From CALKXV01 sp965228905 (GTDB lineage: Bacteria; Pseudomonadota; Alphaproteobacteria; Rhodobacterales; Rhodobacteraceae): a DNA stretch of 64,000 bases. Made by a program: the position numbers and the translations under genes. Below are positions 1 through 8,084 of this stretch, piece by piece. Every line of letters begins with the position of its first letter. Positions within the stretch are counted from its first letter, which is position 1. The notes under the pieces were generated by a model. The model was not told the DNA's origin, made no database searches, and saw only the letters and a list, made by a program, of their open reading frames with translations. The stretch spans positions 558,001 to 622,000 of the forward strand of contig CBDDII010000002.1 in NCBI GenBank assembly GCA_965228905.1. The letters run 5' to 3'.

Positions 1-1193
1 GAAAACACGAATTTGCCGTTGGTGATGTCGACCTGACCGCCGCCGAACCCGACCGCATAGATGCCGTCTTTCAGGTCGGCGACGATGGATCGAGGGTCGG
101 CGTCACCGGACAGCATATAGGTATTGGTCATCCGGGGCATCGGGGCATGGGCGTGGGATTCGCGCCGCCCGTTGCCCGTGGGTTTCACGCCCATCAGGCG
201 GGCGTTCTGACGATCCTGCATATAGCCGACAAGCACGCCGTCCTCGATCAGGGTGTTCTTGCCACCGGGCGTGCCTTCGTCGTCGACGGTGATCGAGCCG
301 CGCCGGTCGGGAATCGTGCCGTCATCCAGCACGGTGACGCCTTTTGCGGCGATCTGCTGGCCCATTAGCCCTGCAAAGGCCGAGGTTTTCTTGCGGTTGA
401 AGTCGCCTTCCAACCCGTGGCCAATTGCCTCGTGCAGAAGGATGCCGGGCCAGCCGGGGCCAAGGGCAACATCCATCACACCCGCAGGCGCGGGGACGGC
501 TTCGAGATTGACCAGCGCGATGCGGAGCGCCTCGCGGGCAAGGCCCTGCCAGTGGTCGGCCTCGATCAGCCCGGTCAGGGCATGGCGACCGCCGCCGCCG
601 GCCATGCCGGATTCGCGGCGGCCGTTTTCTTCGACGATGACACTGACGTTCAGGCGGGTCATGGGGCGGGTGTCGGTGACTACGTGTCCTTCGGGGCGAA
701 GGATCACCACCTCTTGCAGGGACGCTGCAAGAGAGGCCGAAACCTGTACGACGCGCGAATCAAGGTCGCGGGCGAAACTGTCGATTTCCTTCAATGTTTC
801 GATCTTGACCGGAAATTCCGCATCGGCCATCGGATCGGCGTCGCCGTAGAGTTTCAGATTGGTCGCCTGAGGTGCATCGGCCAGCGTTCCGCCACCGTCG
901 CCGACGGCAAGGCGGGCGGTCTCGACGGCGCGTTTCAGGGCAGATTCGCTGATTTCCGTGGAATGGGCGTATCCGGCGGTTTCGCCGCGCACGGCACGCA
1001 GGCCAAAGCCCTGGGCCGCGTCATAGCTGGCATTGCGCACGCGCCCGTCGTCGAAAGACAGCATTTCCGAGCGTCGGCGTTCGAGGAACAATTCGCCATC
1101 GTCCGCGCCCTGGACCGCCTGACGCAGCAAATCAAGGGCCGTGCCTTCGTCCAGCATGGTTTCAAAGGGTCGAAAGGGGGCCTGTGCGGTCAT
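1..1193 (-). CDS. tldD: TldD family metalloprotease, C-terminus cut by window edge
   Basis: TldD acts with TldE/PmbA as a cytoplasmic zinc protease that degrades unfolded or modified peptides. The minus-strand frame opens with ATG at 1193 (MTAQAPFRPFETMLDEG) and stays open to base 1, giving about 397 residues of the roughly 470 usual for the family, so the C-terminal 70-80 residues are missing. The zinc-binding signature HEAIGHGLEGDF lies near residues 252-263, and the glycine-rich MAGGGGRHAL segment near residue 200 is typical. It is transcribed away from coxB across a 158 bp gap. The family call is firm. Confidence 0.95.
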   Translation of the reverse strand, partial: MTAQAPFRPFETMLDEGTALDLLRQAVQGADDGELFLERRRSEMLSFDDGRVRNASYDAAQGFGLRAVRGETAGYAHSTEISESALKRAVETARLAVGDGGGTLADAPQATNLKLYGDADPMADAEFPVKIETLKEIDSFARDLDSRVVQVSASLAASLQEVVILRPEGHVVTDTRPMTRLNVSVIVEENGRRESGMAGGGGRHALTGLIEADHWQGLAREALRIALVNLEAVPAPAGVMDVALGPGWPGILLHEAIGHGLEGDFNRKKTSAFAGLMGQQIAAKGVTVLDDGTIPDRRGSITVDDEGTPGGKNTLIEDGVLVGYMQDRQNARLMGVKPTGNGRRESHAHAPMPRMTNTYMLSGDADPRSIVADLKDGIYAVGFGGGQVDITNGKFVF

Positions 1194-1204
1194 GTGCGTC
1201 GTCC

Positions 1205-1218
1205 TTGATGCGCGTCAA
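1205..1218. promoter_or_regulatory. FNR/FnrL-like box between tldD and coxB
   Basis: The sequence TTGATGCGCGTCAA matches the FNR consensus TTGAT-N4-ATCAA at nine of ten defined bases. It lies 134 bp upstream of the coxB start and 12 bp upstream of the tldD start. FnrL in Rhodobacteraceae controls genes of aerobic and microaerobic respiration, so a site beside an aa3 oxidase gene is plausible. Occupancy is inference. Confidence 0.45.
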
Positions 1219-1351
1219 AAAGCGGCTGAATGCCGCAATCTGATGCCTTGTTCCTAAGCACCTAATATGGTTTTTAGCAGCGGGAGAACAACCGGGATGC
1301 GCGGGGGCACTGTGCATACCGATCTGAACACGCCAACAGGATCCATATCTG

Positions 1352-2230
1352 ATGCGCATTAGAACTTTCCTTACCGCTCTGCTTGCGATGCTGGCTGGCG
1401 GTGCCGCCACCGCCCAGGGGCTGCCGATCATTGGCCAGCCGGTCGATGGCAAGATGGGCTTTCAGCCCGCCGTGACCGAGGTTGCCCGCGACATTCACTG
1501 GCTGGACGGGATGATCCTGATCATCATCACCGCGATCACGCTTTTCGTCATGGCCCTGTTGATCATCTGTATCGTTAAGTTCAACGAACGCAGGAACACG
1601 GAGCCGGCGACGTTCACGCATAACACCCCGATCGAGGTGGCCTGGACGATCATCCCGATTGTCATCCTTGTCTTCATCGGTGCGTTTTCGCTTCCGGTGC
1701 TGTTCAAGCAGCAGGAAATCCCGGAACCCGAAGTCTTTATCAAGGCGACCGGTTATCAGTGGTATTGGGGGTATGAGTATCCCGACCACGAGATCGAGTT
1801 CGAGGGCTATATGGTCGGCGTCGATTCGGGCAATGAGTTGACCCCCGAGACCTCGCAGCAGTTGGCCGATCTGGGCTATACCGATCAGCACTTTACGCTT
1901 GCCACCGACACGTCGGTCGTGATCCCGACGGGCAAGGTTGTCGTCGTGCAGGTGACCGGTGCGGACGTGATTCACGCCTGGACCGTTCCGGCCTTCGGTG
2001 TGAAGCAGGACGCGGTTCCCGGTCGTCTGGCCGAGTTGTGGTTCGAAGTGGAAGAGGGCCAGGAAGGCGTCTACTTTGGCCAGTGTTCCGAACTTTGCGG
2101 GTTGAGCCATGCCTATATGCCGATCACGGTAAAGGCGGTCAGCCAGGCCGATTACGACGCATGGGTCGCAGCGGTGCAGGAAGCCGGTGAATATGTCGAT
2201 CCCGAGCCTGCAGTGATCGCGGCCAACTGA
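1352..2230 (+). CDS. coxB: cytochrome c oxidase subunit II
   Basis: Subunit II of the aa3-type oxidase takes electrons from cytochrome c through its dinuclear CuA centre on the periplasmic side. The 292-residue product has a signal peptide (MRIRTFLTALLAMLAGGAATAQ), two membrane helices at about 48-70 and 93-115, the aromatic YQWYWGYEYP strip near residue 130, and CuA ligands: the H of VIHAW near 208 and CSELCGLSHAYM near 245-256. Its stop codon overlaps the ctaB start by one base (TGATG), so the two are translationally coupled. The catalytic subunit I gene is not in this window, as is common in the family. Confidence 0.97.
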   Translation: MRIRTFLTALLAMLAGGAATAQGLPIIGQPVDGKMGFQPAVTEVARDIHWLDGMILIIITAITLFVMALLIICIVKFNERRNTEPATFTHNTPIEVAWTIIPIVILVFIGAFSLPVLFKQQEIPEPEVFIKATGYQWYWGYEYPDHEIEFEGYMVGVDSGNELTPETSQQLADLGYTDQHFTLATDTSVVIPTGKVVVVQVTGADVIHAWTVPAFGVKQDAVPGRLAELWFEVEEGQEGVYFGQCSELCGLSHAYMPITVKAVSQADYDAWVAAVQEAGEYVDPEPAVIAAN

Positions 2231-3153
2231 TGGCTGATCTTTCGGTCAACGCCACGCGCGAGTACGAGCCGACATTCGGTGACTATGTCGCGCTGTTGAA
2301 GCCACGGGTGATGTCGCTCGTGGTTTTCACGGCGTTGGTCGGGTTGATCGTTGCACCGGTGCCGTTGCATCCGTTCGAGGGTTTTGCGGCGATCCTGTTC
2401 ATCGCGCTTGGGGCAGGGGCCTCGGGGGCGCTGAACATGTGGTACGACGCGGACATCGACGCGGTGATGCGGCGGACGGCAAACCGCCCCGTGCCCTCGG
2501 GCCGGGTGGAGCCGGGCGAGGCGCTGGCGATCGGTGTCGGGCTGTCGGGCCTTTCGGTTGTCATGCTGGGGCTGGCGACGAACCTTTTCGCGGCGGCCCT
2601 GCTGGCCTTCACGATCTTTTTCTATGCGGTCGTCTACACGATGTGGCTGAAGCGCTGGACGCCGCAGAACATCGTGATCGGCGGGGCCGCGGGGGCCTTC
2701 CCCCCGATGGTGGGATGGGCGGCGGCGACGGGTGGCGTTTCGCTGGAATCCTGCCTGATGTTCGCGCTGATCTTCATGTGGACCCCACCCCATTTCTGGG
2801 CGCTGTGCCTGTTCATGAAGACCGACTATGACGATGCGGGCGTGCCGATGCTGACGGTGACGCACGGGCGCAAGTCGACCCGCAAGCACATCCTTGTCTA
2901 TACGCTGTTGCTGGCGCCGGTGCCGGTGTGGCTGGCGCTGACCAGCGTGGGCGGGCCGGTGACTTTGTTCGCGGCCATCGCGCTGAACGCCTGGTTCATC
3001 AAGCGGGCCGTCGACATATGGCGGCGTGACGAGGATGCGGCGAAGGGCGATGCCTATCTGACCGAGCGGAAGTTCTTCAAGTTCTCGCTTTACTACCTGT
3101 TCCTGCACTTCGGTGCGCTTGTCGCCGATGCGGTGATCCGGGGGCTGGCATGA
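2230..3153 (+). CDS. ctaB: protoheme IX farnesyltransferase (heme O synthase)
   Basis: CtaB (CyoE) is an integral membrane prenyltransferase that adds a farnesyl group to heme B, the first step to the heme A used by the oxidase encoded around it. The 307-residue product has about nine hydrophobic segments and the prenyl-diphosphate motif DADIDAVMRRTANRP at about residues 75-89, plus a second acidic motif KTDYDDAGVPML near 196. The start overlaps the coxB stop by one base, and the stop overlaps the next small gene by four bases, so it belongs to one operon. Confidence 0.97.
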   Translation: MADLSVNATREYEPTFGDYVALLKPRVMSLVVFTALVGLIVAPVPLHPFEGFAAILFIALGAGASGALNMWYDADIDAVMRRTANRPVPSGRVEPGEALAIGVGLSGLSVVMLGLATNLFAAALLAFTIFFYAVVYTMWLKRWTPQNIVIGGAAGAFPPMVGWAAATGGVSLESCLMFALIFMWTPPHFWALCLFMKTDYDDAGVPMLTVTHGRKSTRKHILVYTLLLAPVPVWLALTSVGGPVTLFAAIALNAWFIKRAVDIWRRDEDAAKGDAYLTERKFFKFSLYYLFLHFGALVADAVIRGLA

Positions 3154-3335
3154 GCGAGTTGAAGGCCACCCATGAATTGCACGAGCGCCGCTTTTCGCGG
3201 AACCTTGGCGTCGGGCTGACACTATTGGTCCTTGTGGCCATCGTCTTTGGTCTGACGGTGGTGAAGGTGACGCGCGGTGAATTGAACGAGCGGTTCGATC
3301 ACGTGGTGCGCCCCGCCATGGAGGTTCAGGAATGA
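3150..3335 (+). CDS. small single-pass membrane protein of the cox operon
   Basis: This 61-residue protein has a short N-terminal cytoplasmic part, one helix at about 21-41 (LGVGLTLLVLVAIVFGLTVV) and a short C-terminal tail. It starts inside the ctaB stop (ATGA overlap) and its own stop overlaps the ctaG start by four bases, so it is co-translated with the assembly genes. A small membrane protein (CtaF/CoxF-type) is often found here in alphaproteobacterial cox operons, and an assembly or stabilising role for the oxidase is the usual assumption. No catalytic motif is present, and the function is unproven. Confidence 0.85.
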   Translation: MSELKATHELHERRFSRNLGVGLTLLVLVAIVFGLTVVKVTRGELNERFDHVVRPAMEVQE

Positions 3336-3925
3336 GCCTTGAGGACAACAAGCGCAAAACGGTGTTCCGGCTGGTGGGCGTGATCCTTGTGATGGGATCG
3401 CTCGCCTGGGCCTCGGTGCCGCTTTACGATCTGTTCTGCCGGGTGACCGGCTGGGGTGGGGCGACCGATGTGGCCGATGCCGCGATGGAAAACCCGCTGG
3501 ACGAGACGATCACGGTGCGTTTCGACGCCTCCAAGGCCGCCGGAATGCCCTGGGATTTCAAGCCCGAGCAGGTCAAGGTGAAGCTGCGGATCGGCCAGGA
3601 GGGCCTGGCCTTTTACGAAGCGCACAACCCGACCGACCGGCGCATCGCCGGAACGGCCAGTTTCAACGTCTCGCCCTATTCGGCGGGGGCCTATTTCTCG
3701 AAGATCGACTGTTTCTGTTTCGAGATGCAGGTGCTGGAACCGGGGCAGACCGTGTCGATGCCCGTCACCTTTTTCGTCGAGCCCGAGATCCTGGACGATC
3801 CCGATGCCCGATTTGTCAAAACCATCACGTTGTCCTACACCTTTCATGAAACCGACTTGCCTGAAGAATATCTTCAGGATCAGGCGGCATTGAAGACGGA
3901 CGACGCGGATACGTCACTTAACTAA
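3332..3925 (+). CDS. ctaG: cytochrome c oxidase assembly protein CtaG (Cox11)
   Basis: CtaG/Cox11 is a periplasmic, membrane-anchored copper chaperone that delivers Cu(I) to the CuB site of subunit I. The 197-residue product has one N-terminal anchor at about 10-30, the sequence YDLFCRVTGWGG used by the family just after it, and the copper-binding CFCF pair (cysteines at about 127 and 129) followed by EMQVLEPGQ. The start is set by the four-base overlap with the preceding small gene. It is the fourth gene of the cox operon, 20 bp before coxC. Confidence 0.96.
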   Translation: MSLEDNKRKTVFRLVGVILVMGSLAWASVPLYDLFCRVTGWGGATDVADAAMENPLDETITVRFDASKAAGMPWDFKPEQVKVKLRIGQEGLAFYEAHNPTDRRIAGTASFNVSPYSAGAYFSKIDCFCFEMQVLEPGQTVSMPVTFFVEPEILDDPDARFVKTITLSYTFHETDLPEEYLQDQAALKTDDADTSLN

Positions 3926-3945
3926 CCGCCCGAGGGACCACCAAA

Positions 3946-4764
3946 ATGGCGCACGAAAAAAACCACGACTATCACATCCTGCATCCCTCGATCTGGCCGT
4001 TTCTTGGCGCGGTTTCGGGGTTCATCATGCTGTTCGGCTTTGTGCTGGCCTTCGGTCAGAACACGCCCGAAAGCATCAAACAGCCCTGGATGTTCCTGAT
4101 CGGCTTTGTTGGCGTGCTGTACGTCATGTTCGCCTGGTGGTCCGAGGTGGTGAAAGAATCCAACATCGGCGACCACACACCGGTGGTGCGGATCGGCCTG
4201 CGCTATGGCTTTGTCATGTTCATCATGTCGGAAGTCATGTTCTTTGCCGCCTGGTTCTGGGCCTTTTTCAAGAACGCGATCTATCCGATGGGCCCGGAAA
4301 GCCCGATGGTGGACGGTGTCTGGCCGCCTGCGAGGATCGAGACTTTCGACCCCTGGCACCTGCCCTTGATCAACACGCTGATCCTTTTGTGCTCGGGCGC
4401 GGCCTGCACCTGGGCGCACCATGCGCTGGCCCATGAGAACAACCGCAAGGACATGGCCACGGGCCTGATCATCGCGGTTCTGCTGGGCCTCGTCTTTACC
4501 GTGTTCCAGGCCTATGAGTACAGCCACGCGGCCTTCGGGTTCTCGGGCAACATCTATGGCGCGACCTTCTTCATGGCGACGGGTTTCCACGGGTTCCACG
4601 TGATTGTCGGCACGATCTTTTTGTTCGTGTGCTACCTGCGCCTGCGGGCCGGTCACTTTACGCCTGAAAAGCACGTCGGTTTCGAGGCCGCGGCCTGGTA
4701 TTGGCACTTCGTGGACGTTGTCTGGCTGTTCCTCTTTGCCGCTGTCTATATCTGGGGCGGCTGA
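3946..4764 (+). CDS. coxC: cytochrome c oxidase subunit III
   Basis: Subunit III is a seven-helix membrane protein that stabilises the catalytic core and binds lipid. The 272-residue product begins MAHEKNHDYHILHPSIWP, typical for Rhodobacterales subunit III, and carries the EVMFFAAWFWAFF helix with its conserved membrane-embedded glutamate near residue 90 and a WYWHFVDVVW segment near the C-terminus. GAGGGACCACC provides a ribosome binding site. It is the last gene of the oxidase operon and is followed 40 bp later by a strong terminator. Confidence 0.97.
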   Translation: MAHEKNHDYHILHPSIWPFLGAVSGFIMLFGFVLAFGQNTPESIKQPWMFLIGFVGVLYVMFAWWSEVVKESNIGDHTPVVRIGLRYGFVMFIMSEVMFFAAWFWAFFKNAIYPMGPESPMVDGVWPPARIETFDPWHLPLINTLILLCSGAACTWAHHALAHENNRKDMATGLIIAVLLGLVFTVFQAYEYSHAAFGFSGNIYGATFFMATGFHGFHVIVGTIFLFVCYLRLRAGHFTPEKHVGFEAAAWYWHFVDVVWLFLFAAVYIWGG

Positions 4765-4803
4765 GGAATTATCATATTTGCGCCGCCCTTCGGGCGTCGC
4801 GAC

Positions 4804-4833
4804 GGGCCGCTGCATTCGCAGCGGCCCTTTTTT
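4804..4833 (+). terminator. Rho-independent terminator of the cox operon
   Basis: A perfect 10-bp stem (GGGCCGCTGC / GCAGCGGCCC) with an ATTC loop is followed directly by six T. It ends the coxB-coxC transcript and separates it from the LysR gene downstream. Confidence 0.93.
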
Positions 4834-5160
4834 GCTTATTTATCAAAGCGATGAAGACCCTTTCGAAACAGGGAGAGTTCCGCGCATCATGGTGATCCTT
4901 CTTGATGCGACCAAGGCGAGGTGACGGGGCAGGCGACAAAACTGCTTGGCGAGATTCCGGCGATGTTGTCGCGCGGCTTGTCGGGCGGCCTTTTGAAAGT
5001 GGCGTTTTTCCCTTTGGGCGCGGGTTTCCGGCTGTTTTTCCGGAAAGCGGCAAGGCAAGAGGGGCATCATGGGCTTTCCTTTCAGTTTTCGTTCTGCGTT
5101 TCAGGGTATCTGAGATTCGCACTCTGGAAATCAGCGGAAATCGGAACTAATCTTTCAAAA
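4834..5160. other. 327 bp gap before the LysR gene, no gene seen
   Basis: This stretch lies between the cox terminator and the LysR start. A plus-strand frame runs in from 4921 and would extend the regulator by 80 residues, but that part has no family similarity by eye and the LysR N-terminal helix-turn-helix begins only after 5161. No hairpin with a T run, tRNA or convincing small ORF was found. The last 60 bp are noticeably AT-richer and probably hold the promoter. Confidence 0.5.
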
Positions 5161-5169
5161 ATGAAAGAT
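5150..5169. promoter_or_regulatory. inverted repeat over the LysR start codon
   Basis: ATCTTTC (5150-5156) and GAAAGAT (5163-5169) are perfect inverted copies separated by six bases, and the ATG at 5161 lies in the spacer. LysR proteins usually bind interrupted palindromes and often repress their own gene. The position suggests an autoregulatory operator or an mRNA hairpin over the start. Confidence 0.4.
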
Positions 5170-5991
5170 GAACTGTCGCTGGACGATCTTTTGCTGTTCC
5201 TGGCCGTTTGCGAGGCGGGCGGGCTGGCCGGGGCCGTGGTGACCACCGGGCAGAGTGCCCCCACGCTGAGCCGCAAAATGACCGGGTTGGAGCGACAGAC
5301 GGGGCGGCGCCTATTCCTGCGCGGCAATCAGGGGTTCGCGCTGACGGCTGAGGGGCGCGATCTGAAGGCCGAGGCAGAGGCGTTGACGGGGATCTCGCGG
5401 CGCCTGTCGCGGTGGCGTGAGACGGGCGAGATGACGCGGGTTCGGATCACGGCGGGCACCTGGACTTCGGCGTGGCTGGCGCGGCACATTGATGGCTTCT
5501 GGCAGAGCGGTGCGGGCTGGGTGCCGGAGTTCGTGAGTTCGAATGTGGTTCTGGACATCTCGCGGCGGGAGGCCGACATCGGGTTTCGCAACCGGCGGCC
5601 CGAGCAGGGCTGGCTGGCCGGGCGGCGTTTGCGGCGGATCGACTATGCCGAATTCGGGCGTGATGATGCGGTCCGGGGGTATGTCACACAGTCGGTCGGC
5701 GCGGTGGGCACGCCTTCGACGAGGTGGGTCCATGCCGAGCGGTCGGGCGAGATCGTGACGACGGTGTCCGACATGCGTTTGGCGGTGGAGCTTGCGCGGG
5801 CGGGTGTTGCGCGCGTGGTGCTGCCGGTTTTTGCCGCAGAGGGGATTTCGGGGTTGTCCCGGCTTTCGGAGCCGATAGAGGTCTTGTCGCACGAGGAATG
5901 GCTGGTGACCCACCACGAGGCGCGGCACGATGTGCCGGTGCGGCGGGCTTTGGACGCTTTGACGCGGTTCGTCACGGGCAAGGCAGAGTAG
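5161..5991 (+). CDS. LysR-family transcriptional regulator
   Basis: The 276-residue protein has an N-terminal winged helix-turn-helix at about 5-65 (LDDLLLFLAVCEAGGLAGAV, APTLSRKMTGLER, GRRLFLRGNQGFALTAEG) and a shorter-than-usual effector-binding region. The start at 5161 is chosen because the domain begins there; an upstream open extension exists but is not family-like, and no clear Shine-Dalgarno is seen. It lies between coxC and surf1, which are adjacent or nearly so in relatives, so it looks like an insertion into a conserved block. Its target is unknown. It could control the surf1-thrC genes, which follow on the same strand 9 bp later. Confidence 0.87.
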   Translation: MKDELSLDDLLLFLAVCEAGGLAGAVVTTGQSAPTLSRKMTGLERQTGRRLFLRGNQGFALTAEGRDLKAEAEALTGISRRLSRWRETGEMTRVRITAGTWTSAWLARHIDGFWQSGAGWVPEFVSSNVVLDISRREADIGFRNRRPEQGWLAGRRLRRIDYAEFGRDDAVRGYVTQSVGAVGTPSTRWVHAERSGEIVTTVSDMRLAVELARAGVARVVLPVFAAEGISGLSRLSEPIEVLSHEEWLVTHHEARHDVPVRRALDALTRFVTGKAE

Positions 5992-6000
5992 GTTGGGAAT

Positions 6001-6681
6001 ATGCGTCGCTATCTGATCCCACTGGTTTTCGGTCTGGTCGGCTTTGCCGTTCTTTGTTCGCTTGGGGTCTGGCAGGTGCAGCGGCTGGCCTGGAAAGAGG
6101 GTGTTCTGGCGGCGCGGGAAGCGCGGATCGCGGGGGAGGTGGAGGCTTTGCCGGAGGTGCCCGAGGAGGGGCGCGACCAGTTCCAGCCGGTCGAGGTGGT
6201 GGGGCGCTTCGATGGTGCGGATGTGCCGGTGTTCCTGTCGCATTCGGGCGGTCCGATCTATCGGCTGGTGGCGGCGTTCGAGACCGAAGGCGGGCGGCGG
6301 ATCATGGTGGATCGGGGTGCGATTTCGGCGTTGGAGCCGTTGAGCGATGCGCGGCGGACCACTGCGGCGCAGGGGGTGACCGTGCTGGGCAACCTTCATT
6401 GGCCCGACGAGGTGGACAATTGGACGCCAGAGAGGGACGCGGAAGGGGTGTTTTTCGGGCGTGACATCCAGGCGATGGCCGAGGTTCTGGGGACCGAGCC
6501 TGTATTGGTGGTGGCGCGCAACGTGTCGGAAAACACGCCCCCCGCGACGCCTTTGCCGGTGACGACAAGCGGTATTCCGAACAACCATCTGGGCTATGCG
6601 GTGCAGTGGTTCGGGCTGGCGGCGGTCTGGGCGGGGATGACAATCTTTTTCCTGTGGCGTATCCGAAGGCGGAACGACTGA
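6001..6681 (+). CDS. surf1: SURF1/Shy1 family oxidase assembly protein
   Basis: SURF1 proteins are inner-membrane factors that help insert heme A into oxidase subunit I. The 226-residue product has the family topology: an N-terminal helix at about 5-22, a soluble periplasmic part with LGVWQVQRLAWKE at its start and a VDRGAI segment near 103, and a second helix at about 200-218 preceded by NNHLGYAVQWFGLA. This fits the adjacent oxidase genes although a LysR gene now separates them. The next gene, thrC, begins 11 bp later, so thrC is probably co-transcribed. Confidence 0.93.
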   Translation: MRRYLIPLVFGLVGFAVLCSLGVWQVQRLAWKEGVLAAREARIAGEVEALPEVPEEGRDQFQPVEVVGRFDGADVPVFLSHSGGPIYRLVAAFETEGGRRIMVDRGAISALEPLSDARRTTAAQGVTVLGNLHWPDEVDNWTPERDAEGVFFGRDIQAMAEVLGTEPVLVVARNVSENTPPATPLPVTTSGIPNNHLGYAVQWFGLAAVWAGMTIFFLWRIRRRND

Positions 6682-6692
6682 GGCAGAGGCCC

Positions 6693-8084
6693 ATGAAATA
6701 TATCTCGACCCGGGGGCAATCGCCCGCGCTTACCTTTGAAGAGACCATGCTAACGGGGCTGGCGCCCGACGGGGGGCTTTACGTGCCTGAAGAGGTGCCG
6801 GTGTTCAGCGCGCAGGAGATTTTCGACCTTTCGGGGGCGAGCTACGAGAATACGGCCTTCAAGGTCATGCGGCCTTTCACGGGCGACACTTTCACCGACG
6901 CGGAGTTCAAGGAGATCATCGAGCGGGCCTATGACGGGTTCGACCATCTGGCGCGTGCGCCCCTGAAGCAGATCGCCCATAACCTGTGGCTGTGCGAGTT
7001 GTTCCACGGGCCGACGCTGGCGTTCAAGGATTTCGCCATGCAGTTGATCGGCCAGATGTTCCAGCATGTGCTGGCGCGCCGGGGCGAGCGGGTGACGATC
7101 GTGGGCGCGACCTCGGGCGATACGGGGTCGGCGGCGATCGAGGCATTCAAGGGATTGGACAACGTGGATGTCTTTATCCTTTATCCCCACGGCCGCGTTT
7201 CCGAGGTGCAGCGCCGCCAGATGACGACGCCGGGTGAGGCGAACGTTCATGCGCTGGCGGTGGACGGCACCTTTGACGATTGCCAGCGGCATCTGAAGGA
7301 CATGTTCGCCGATCACGCATTTCGCGACGAGGTGCGGCTGGCGGCGGTCAATTCGATCAACTGGGCGCGGGTGATGGCGCAGGTGGTCTATTACTTCACC
7401 TCGGCCTGCGCGCTTGGCGCTCCAGAACGCGAGGTGCGGTTCGCGGTTCCGACGGGGAATTTCGGAGACGTCTATGCCGGCTTCATCGCCAAGCGCATGG
7501 GGCTGCCGATCGAGGATCTGATCGTTGCGACGAACCAGAACGACATCCTGGTGCGGGCGATCAACAAGGGCGAATACCGGGTCGGAACGGTCAAACCGTC
7601 GATGAGCCCGTCGATGGACATCCAGGTCAGTTCCAACTTTGAACGGCTGCTGTTCGATGCCTATGGGCGCGACGGGGCAGCGGTCACGAAACTGATGGAC
7701 GAATTGCGCCATGACGGCGGTTTCAAGATCTCGCAGGGTGCGCTTCAGATGATCCGAGAGCATTTCAAGGCGGGATCGACCTCGGAGGAGTGGACGAAGG
7801 ATTACATCGGCAAGGCGCTGGAGTGGACGGGCGAGTTGATCTGTCCGCATACGGCCGTCGGGCTTGATAACGCCATCGACTTTGGCGGTGGAAAAATCCC
7901 CACTGTACTGCTGGCCACCGCCCATCCGGCCAAGTTTCCCGCTGCGGTTGAAGATGCCACGGGAATCCATCCCCCCCTTCCCAAGAGGATGGCGGATCTT
8001 TATGAACGTTCAGAGCGCGTTACGCGGGTCGCAAACGACCTTGGCGCGCTGGAAACGCTGATCCGGGAGAATCGCGCAAGGTGA
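6693..8084 (+). CDS. thrC: threonine synthase
   Basis: ThrC is the PLP enzyme that converts O-phospho-homoserine to threonine. The 463-residue product begins MKYISTRGQSPALTFEE, the usual N-terminus of the longer alpha/gamma-proteobacterial form. The PLP lysine lies in TLAFKDFAMQ near residue 112 and the phosphate-binding ATSGDTGSAA near 142-151. The start at 6693 is chosen over in-frame codons inside surf1 because it matches the family N-terminus and has GAGGCAGAGG upstream. Its stop overlaps the GTG start of the M16 peptidase by four bases, which implies coupling. Confidence 0.97.
   Translation: MKYISTRGQSPALTFEETMLTGLAPDGGLYVPEEVPVFSAQEIFDLSGASYENTAFKVMRPFTGDTFTDAEFKEIIERAYDGFDHLARAPLKQIAHNLWLCELFHGPTLAFKDFAMQLIGQMFQHVLARRGERVTIVGATSGDTGSAAIEAFKGLDNVDVFILYPHGRVSEVQRRQMTTPGEANVHALAVDGTFDDCQRHLKDMFADHAFRDEVRLAAVNSINWARVMAQVVYYFTSACALGAPEREVRFAVPTGNFGDVYAGFIAKRMGLPIEDLIVATNQNDILVRAINKGEYRVGTVKPSMSPSMDIQVSSNFERLLFDAYGRDGAAVTKLMDELRHDGGFKISQGALQMIREHFKAGSTSEEWTKDYIGKALEWTGELICPHTAVGLDNAIDFGGGKIPTVLLATAHPAKFPAAVEDATGIHPPLPKRMADLYERSERVTRVANDLGALETLIRENRAR

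Noticed and set aside
4889..4908. FNR-like TTGATGCGACCAAG upstream of the LysR gene
   Set aside because: Only one half site fits; the second half departs from ATCAA at too many bases.
4772..5122. 116-codon minus-strand frame between coxC and the LysR gene
   Set aside because: Runs across the cox terminator, is very basic and low in complexity, and has no ribosome binding site.
4921..5160. 80-residue N-terminal extension of the LysR protein
   Set aside because: The LysR helix-turn-helix begins right after 5161, and the extension lacks any conserved text.
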